DNA of 64,000 nucleotides from an uncultured Arthrobacter sp. (GTDB lineage Bacteria; Actinomycetota; Actinomycetes; Actinomycetales; Micrococcaceae). Positions 59,848-64,000 of the stretch are shown piece by piece. The stretch spans positions 434,001 to 498,000 of the forward strand of contig NZ_CANLSZ010000001.1 of assembly GCF_947493765.1 (NCBI RefSeq), given 5' to 3'. The notes below the pieces were generated by a model. The model had not been told where the DNA came from and did not search any database. It saw nothing but the letters and a program-made list of their open reading frames with translations. A program made the translations under genes and the position numbers. Every line of letters begins with the position of its first letter. Position 1 is the first letter of the stretch.

Positions 59848-61695
59848 GTGCAGAACACAGAACACACCACAGACACTCCCCCGGCCTCGGATGCACACCA
59901 CCTCGTCGCCGACGACGCCCCGGACGCCATCGACGTCGAGGAGACCCTGGTCTCCACCGACGAGCCGCACGCGGAGGTCGTCGAGACCTTCGCCGACTTC
60001 AACGTGCGGCCCGACATCGTCGAGTCGCTGGCCGACGCCGGGATCATCCACCCCTTCCCCATCCAGGCGATGACGCTGTCCATCGCGCTCGGCGGGCACG
60101 ACATCATCGGGCAGGCGAAGACCGGCACCGGCAAGACGCTCGGGTTCGGCATCCCGGCGATCCAGCGGGTCGTGGGGCCCGAGGATCCCGGCTACGAGAA
60201 GCTGCCCGTGCCCGGCGCGCCGCAGGCCCTCGTGGTGGTCCCCACCCGTGAGCTCGCCGTGCAGGTCGCCGGGGACCTGACGACGGCGGCGAAGAAGCGC
60301 AACGCGCGCATCGTCACCATCTACGGCGGCCGAGCCTACGAGCCGCAGATCGAGGCCATCAAGCAGGGCGTCGAGATCGTGGTCGGTACCCCCGGACGCC
60401 TGATCGACCTCTACCGGCAGAAGCTGCTGGTGCTGAAGAACGTCAAGATCGTGGTGCTCGACGAGGCCGACGAGATGCTCGATCTCGGCTTCCTGCCCGA
60501 CGTCGAGACCCTGATCGCCGCGACCCCGCCCGTGCGCCAGACGCTGCTCTTCTCGGCGACGATGCCCGGCCCCGTGATCGCGATGGCCCGCCGCTACATG
60601 ACCCAGCCCACGCACATCCGCGCTGCGGATCCCGAGGACGAGGGCATCACCAAGAAGGACATCCGCCAGGTCATCTACCGGGCGCACAACCTCGACAAGG
60701 CCGAGGTGGTGGCCCGCATCCTGCAGGCGAGGAATCGCGGACGCGCCATCATCTTCTGCAAGACCAAGCGCACCGCCGCGAAGCTCTCCGAGGAACTCAT
60801 CGACCGCGGCTTCGCAGCCGGCGCCATCCACGGCGACCTGGGGCAGGGAGCCCGCGAGCAGGCCCTCCGGGCCTTCCGCGGCGACAAGATCGACGTCCTC
60901 GTCGCCACCGAGGTGGCCGCGCGCGGCATCGACGTCGACGACATCACGCACGTCATCAACTACCAGTGCCCCGAGGACGAGAAGGCGTACCTGCACCGCG
61001 TGGGCCGCACGGGCCGTGCCGGCAAGAAGGGCACTGCCGTGACCTTCGTCGACTGGGACGACGTCCCGCGCTGGGGACTGATCAACAAGGCGCTGGGGCT
61101 GGACACTCCCGAGCCCATCGAGACGTACTCCTCCTCGCCGCACCTCTTCACGGATCTCGACATCCCCGAGGGCACCAAGGGTCGCCTGCCGCGCAAGGAG
61201 CGCAAGCTCGCCGGCATCGACGCCGAGGCCCTGGAGGATCTCGGCGAGACCGGCAAGCGCGGCGGCGCACCCACCGGCCAGGACCGTTCCGCAGGTCGCG
61301 GGTCCGGCGGGCGCGACTCGGGCGGTCGCGGATCGGGTGGCAGCCGATCGGGTGGCAGCCGATCGGGTGACAGCGGAACAGGAGGACGCTCCGGGCAGGG
61401 CGGCGAGGCATCGCGTGGATCGCGCGGGCGCGGGCGCGGTGGCGATCGTGCAGCGGAGGCCGCCTCGGCGGACAGCCCGGCAACGGACACCAGGGCATCA
61501 AACAACCGGGCATCGGACAAGAGGGCATCGGACAACCGGGCGACGACGGACCCGGCCGGCACCGAGACGTCGGGTCGTCGCCGCCGACCGGTCGGCGAGG
61601 GCGAGGCGCCCTCGGGCGAGCGTCCCCGTCGCAGCCGGACCCGGCGGCGCAACGGCGAGGTCGTCGCCAAGTCCGCCGGCGGCACGGAGGACTAG
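59848..61695 (+). CDS. DEAD-box ATP-dependent RNA helicase
   Basis: 615 residues from GTG 59848. All core motifs are present: Q motif region FPIQAMTLSIALGG, Walker A AKTGTGKT, PTRELAVQ, VLDEADEMLD, FSATMPG and HRVGRTGRAG. The C-terminal 170 residues are Arg/Gly/Ser-rich with two 15-bp minisatellites and end in a basic RRSRTRRRNG segment, an RNA-binding tail. RhlE/CsdA-like helicases unwind structured RNA in ribosome assembly and decay. No strong Shine-Dalgarno sequence precedes the start. Confidence 0.94.
   Translation: MQNTEHTTDTPPASDAHHLVADDAPDAIDVEETLVSTDEPHAEVVETFADFNVRPDIVESLADAGIIHPFPIQAMTLSIALGGHDIIGQAKTGTGKTLGFGIPAIQRVVGPEDPGYEKLPVPGAPQALVVVPTRELAVQVAGDLTTAAKKRNARIVTIYGGRAYEPQIEAIKQGVEIVVGTPGRLIDLYRQKLLVLKNVKIVVLDEADEMLDLGFLPDVETLIAATPPVRQTLLFSATMPGPVIAMARRYMTQPTHIRAADPEDEGITKKDIRQVIYRAHNLDKAEVVARILQARNRGRAIIFCKTKRTAAKLSEELIDRGFAAGAIHGDLGQGAREQALRAFRGDKIDVLVATEVAARGIDVDDITHVINYQCPEDEKAYLHRVGRTGRAGKKGTAVTFVDWDDVPRWGLINKALGLDTPEPIETYSSSPHLFTDLDIPEGTKGRLPRKERKLAGIDAEALEDLGETGKRGGAPTGQDRSAGRGSGGRDSGGRGSGGSRSGGSRSGDSGTGGRSGQGGEASRGSRGRGRGGDRAAEAASADSPATDTRASNNRASDKRASDNRATTDPAGTETSGRRRRPVGEGEAPSGERPRRSRTRRRNGEVVAKSAGGTED
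61331..61375 (+). repeat. 15-bp tandem repeat in the helicase tail (first)
   Basis: Three 15-bp units (61331, 61346, 61361) starting GATCGGGTG, encoding RSGGS-type repeats. Frame-preserving. Confidence 0.9.
61493..61537 (+). repeat. 15-bp tandem repeat in the helicase tail (second)
   Basis: Three 15-bp units (61493, 61508, 61523) starting GGGCATC, encoding RASDN/K-type repeats. Frame-preserving. Confidence 0.9.
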
Positions 61696-61701
61696 CTCTC
61701 C

Positions 61702-62571
61702 GTGAGTGGACTCCCCGCGCCGTCACCGCTGCCCTCCTGGAGCGGTGACGGCGCCAATCTGGTGGTGCACGCCGACAACGCGGAGTTCCTGCCCACCCTG
61801 CCGGATGCCGCCTTCACCCTCGTCTACGTGGACCCGCCCTTCAACACCGGGCGCGTGCAGCGCCGGCAGCAGCTGAGCATGCGGCGCGCCGAGGCGGGCG
61901 CCGGTGACCGGGTGGGCTTCAAGGGACTGTCCTACTCGACGGTCAAGGGGACCCTCGCGAGCTACGACGACGCGTTCGAGGACTACTGGGACTTCCTGGC
62001 CCCACGGCTCATCGAGGCGTGGCGCCTCCTCGCCGACGACGGCACGCTCTACCTGCACCTCGACTACCGCGAGGTGCACTACGCCAAGGTGATGCTGGAC
62101 GCCCTGTTCGGCCGCGACAGCTTCCTCAACGAGATCATCTGGGCCTACGACTACGGTGCGCGGACCACGCGGAAGTGGCCCGCCAAGCACGACAACATCC
62201 TCGTGTACGTGAAGAACCCGTCCACCTACCACTTCGACAGTCAGGCTGTGGACCGGGAACCCTACATGGCACCCGGGCTCGTGACGCCGGAGAAGGCCGC
62301 ACGCGGGAAGCTCCCCACGGACGTGTGGTGGCACACCATCGTGTCCCCCACCGGGAAGGAGAAGACCGGCTATCCCACCCAGAAGCCCGAGGGGCTGCTG
62401 CGGAGGGTGGTCGCGGCGAGCAGTCGCGAGGGCGACTGGGTGCTGGACTTCTTCGCAGGCTCCGGCACCCTCGGCGCCGTCTCCGGGAAACTGGGGCGCC
62501 GGTTCGTCTGCGTGGACAGCAACCCGCAGGCCATCGACGTCATGAACGCGCGCCTGACCCCCTGGCTCTGA
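61702..62571 (+). CDS. Orphan site-specific DNA methyltransferase (beta class, N6-adenine/N4-cytosine)
   Basis: 289 residues. Motif IV VYVDPPFNTG (about 42-51) precedes motif I VLDFFAGSGTLGAV near residue 250, the permuted order of beta-class amino-methyltransferases such as CcrM. The target-recognition part lies between (IIWAYDYGARTTRKWPAKHD). No restriction endonuclease or specificity subunit is nearby, so it is an orphan enzyme. GTG start six bases after the helicase stop, likely cotranscribed. Recognition site unknown. Confidence 0.92.
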   Translation: MSGLPAPSPLPSWSGDGANLVVHADNAEFLPTLPDAAFTLVYVDPPFNTGRVQRRQQLSMRRAEAGAGDRVGFKGLSYSTVKGTLASYDDAFEDYWDFLAPRLIEAWRLLADDGTLYLHLDYREVHYAKVMLDALFGRDSFLNEIIWAYDYGARTTRKWPAKHDNILVYVKNPSTYHFDSQAVDREPYMAPGLVTPEKAARGKLPTDVWWHTIVSPTGKEKTGYPTQKPEGLLRRVVAASSREGDWVLDFFAGSGTLGAVSGKLGRRFVCVDSNPQAIDVMNARLTPWL

Positions 62572-62618
62572 GTTACCCTCGGGGAGGCCGTCCTCCGGGC
62601 TCGGGACTCATGAGCTGC

Positions 62619-62680
62619 GACTCACGGTTGGGGACTCACGGTTGGGGACTCACGGTTGGGGACTCACGGCTGGGGACTCA
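62619..62680. repeat. 14-bp tandem repeat between convergent genes
   Basis: Four 14-bp units (62619, 62633, 62647, 62661; GACTCACGGTTGGG with one variant) and a partial fifth that runs into the PHP-gene stop codon. Noncoding, in the 106-bp gap between the methyltransferase and PHP genes. Confidence 0.92.
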
Positions 62681-63529
62681 GGGGGCGGCGCCTGTGGCGG
62701 TACCCGTCGCCAGACCCTGGATGGCCTCGAGCACCTCCGGGGCGGTCAGATTCTCGCCCAGCAGATTCGGCTTCCCGCTGCCGTGGTAGTCGCTGGAGCC
62801 CGTCACGAGCAGTCCCCGCTCGCGCGCGATCCTGCGCAGTGCCACCTGCGCGGCGGCAGGGTTGTCCCGGTGCTCCACCTCGAGACCCAGCAGGCCGGCG
62901 TCGATCATCTCCTCCAGATCCGCGCCACCCACCACCGCACCCCGGTTGGACGCCGAGGGGTGGGCGAACACCGGGACCCCTCCGGCAGCACGGATGAGAC
63001 CGACGGCCTCGGCAGGGTGCGGCGCGTAGTGGCTGACCCAGTAGGGTGAGCGCGCCGTGAGGACGCTCTGGAAGGCCTCCGAGCGGGTCCGGACGATCCC
63101 CAGGCTCACCAGCGCGTCGGCGATGTGGGGCCGTCCCACCGTGGCGCCCTCGCTCACGTGCTGCGCCACGAGGTCCCAGCTGATGGGATAGTCCACCGAC
63201 ATCAGGTCCACCATGCGCCGGGCACGGGTCAGCCGCGCCGTCCTGGAGCGTTCGATCTCCGCGTGCAGGCCCGGATGCAGCGGGTCGTGCAGATAGGAGA
63301 GCATGTGCACGCTGATACCCGTGTCCGTCCGGCAGGAGACCTCCATGCCCGGGATGAACGTGATCCCCAGTCCGTGCGCCGCACTCCGCGCGCGGTCCCA
63401 CCCCGCCGTCGAGTCGTGGTCGGTCAGTGCGACGGCGTCCAGCCCGGCGGCCGCGGCGGATCCGATGAGGACCTCCGGGTCCTCTGTGCCGTCCGAGACG
63501 TTGGAGTGCGTATGCAGGTCGATCCTCAC
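62678..63529 (-). CDS. PHP-domain phosphoesterase (TrpH/YciV-like)
   Basis: 283 residues from GTG 63529, which has TAGATT seven bases upstream; the track start is 72 bases earlier. Metal ligands are in RIDLHTHSNVSDGT, ALTDHDST, PGMEVSC, FAHPSASN and SSDYHGSG. Stand-alone PHP proteins of this size hydrolyse nucleoside 3',5'-bisphosphates or short oligoribonucleotides. Cytoplasmic, no other domain. Confidence 0.92.
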   Translation of the reverse strand: MRIDLHTHSNVSDGTEDPEVLIGSAAAAGLDAVALTDHDSTAGWDRARSAAHGLGITFIPGMEVSCRTDTGISVHMLSYLHDPLHPGLHAEIERSRTARLTRARRMVDLMSVDYPISWDLVAQHVSEGATVGRPHIADALVSLGIVRTRSEAFQSVLTARSPYWVSHYAPHPAEAVGLIRAAGGVPVFAHPSASNRGAVVGGADLEEMIDAGLLGLEVEHRDNPAAAQVALRRIARERGLLVTGSSDYHGSGKPNLLGENLTAPEVLEAIQGLATGTATGAAP

Positions 63530-63536
63530 CGGGTCC

Positions 63537-63542
63537 AATCTA
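63537..63542 (-). promoter_or_regulatory. -10 box of the PHP gene (leaderless)
   Basis: TAGATT on the minus strand, seven bases before GTG 63529. Confidence 0.55.
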
Positions 63543-63621
63543 CGCGCCGGCGGCGGCATCTCGGTCCATGCCCGCGGGGCCGGACTTCCCCGCCCGGTCA
63601 CAGCGGTGAGACGATGGCAGG

Positions 63622-64000
63622 ATGAGTACCGCCGACATCGATTCCGCAGCCCACAACCCCACCGACTCGCCGGAGGGCCAGCCCCTGTCCGACCGCAACG
63701 AGAACCGGTCGCAGCGCCCCGACTCCGACGCCTTCAAGGCGTTCATGGCCAGTGAATGGGCGCCCGACACCGCGACACTCCCGGACAGGTCGCCCGTGGC
63801 GGAGCACGCCGCACGACGCCGGCGCGCCGTCTCCGACCGCTTCCCCGGCGAGCGCGTGGTCGTTCCGGCGGGGCCTTTCAAGGTGCGCTCCAACGACACC
63901 GACTACCGCTACCGGCCGCACTCCGGGTTCGCGCACCTGACCGGTCTCGGCCTGGACCACGAGCCCGACGCCATGCTGGTGCTCGAGCCGGTGGAGCACG
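63622..64000 (+). CDS. Aminopeptidase P family protein, N-terminal fragment
   Basis: 126 residues before the window ends; the frame is open at the edge and missing from the ORF track. After a polar N-terminus, FKAFMASEWAP, AARRRRAVSDRFPGERVVVP and DYRYRPHSGFAHLTGL match the N-terminal domain of Xaa-Pro aminopeptidases. The metal-binding pita-bread domain lies beyond the window. GGCAGG directly precedes the ATG. Confidence 0.85.
   Translation, partial: MSTADIDSAAHNPTDSPEGQPLSDRNENRSQRPDSDAFKAFMASEWAPDTATLPDRSPVAEHAARRRRAVSDRFPGERVVVPAGPFKVRSNDTDYRYRPHSGFAHLTGLGLDHEPDAMLVLEPVEH

Noticed and set aside
59630-60073. Separate gene starting at ATG 59630 upstream of the helicase
   Set aside because: The frame runs into the helicase coding region out of phase, has poor codon use and no homology that I recognise.

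Overview
The window is high-GC, gene-dense chromosomal DNA from an actinobacterium, most likely the Arthrobacter group of the Micrococcaceae. This rests on gene content: HemQ-type haem synthesis, SigK/RskA, AdnA/AdnB-like helicase-nucleases, UvrD2 with a HRDC domain, a MoeZ-type ThiF-rhodanese, DUF3107 and many leaderless promoters. The genus is inferred, not proven. I see no prophage, transposase, CRISPR array or rRNA. There is one tRNA, the initiator tRNA-fMet.

Layout. 0-4.8 kb: a DUF4129 / DUF4350 / MoxR ATPase / DUF58 operon, with a hexanucleotide microsatellite in the DUF4350 gene, then a DUF4166 gene. 4.8-8.7 kb (minus): methionine synthase-like protein, chorismate mutase, MnmA and a cysteine desulfurase that probably supplies sulfur to MnmA. 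8.78-9.67 kb: a noncoding array of sixteen 28-nt imperfect palindromes at strict spacing, the most unusual feature here. 9.7-14.5 kb (plus): pyrimidine reductase-like protein preceded by a 7-codon leader ORF, J-domain protein, TrmL, a methyltransferase, and the sigK-rskA sigma/anti-sigma pair. 14.6-18.9 kb (minus): PIG-L deacetylase, EtfA/EtfB, an HtrA-type protease and a probable small membrane protein. 19.1-23.6 kb (plus): TPM-domain coiled-coil protein, PspA/IM30 and photolyase.

23.8-42.9 kb: tRNA-fMet, a UPF0182 membrane protein, a PDZ-Lon (S16) protease, a DUF2342 zincin, an M48/YgjP peptidase, UvrD2, NudC, an APH-fold kinase, AdnB/AdnA and an alkyltransferase-like protein. From memory this order resembles Mycobacterium tuberculosis Rv3193c-Rv3204. 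43.0-44.3 kb: a DEDDh exonuclease and a DUF1697 protein.

44.4-54.7 kb: a complete haem cluster. hemA diverges from hemE-hemY-hemQ-hemH-hemC-hemD/hemB-hemL. Together they cover the route from glutamyl-tRNA to haem by the coproporphyrin branch. hemD and hemB form one uninterrupted frame. 54.8-61.7 kb: MoeZ, a TetR regulator, DUF3107, a ferritin-like protein, an RNB ribonuclease and a DEAD-box helicase, again mostly in mycobacterial order (Rv3206c-Rv3211). 61.7-64 kb: an orphan beta-class DNA methyltransferase, a PHP phosphoesterase and the start of an aminopeptidase P gene.

Two themes run through the window. At least a dozen genes have a TANNNT box 5-9 nt before the start codon, the geometry of leaderless transcripts. 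Short tandem repeats are frequent, both in disordered protein tails and between convergent genes.
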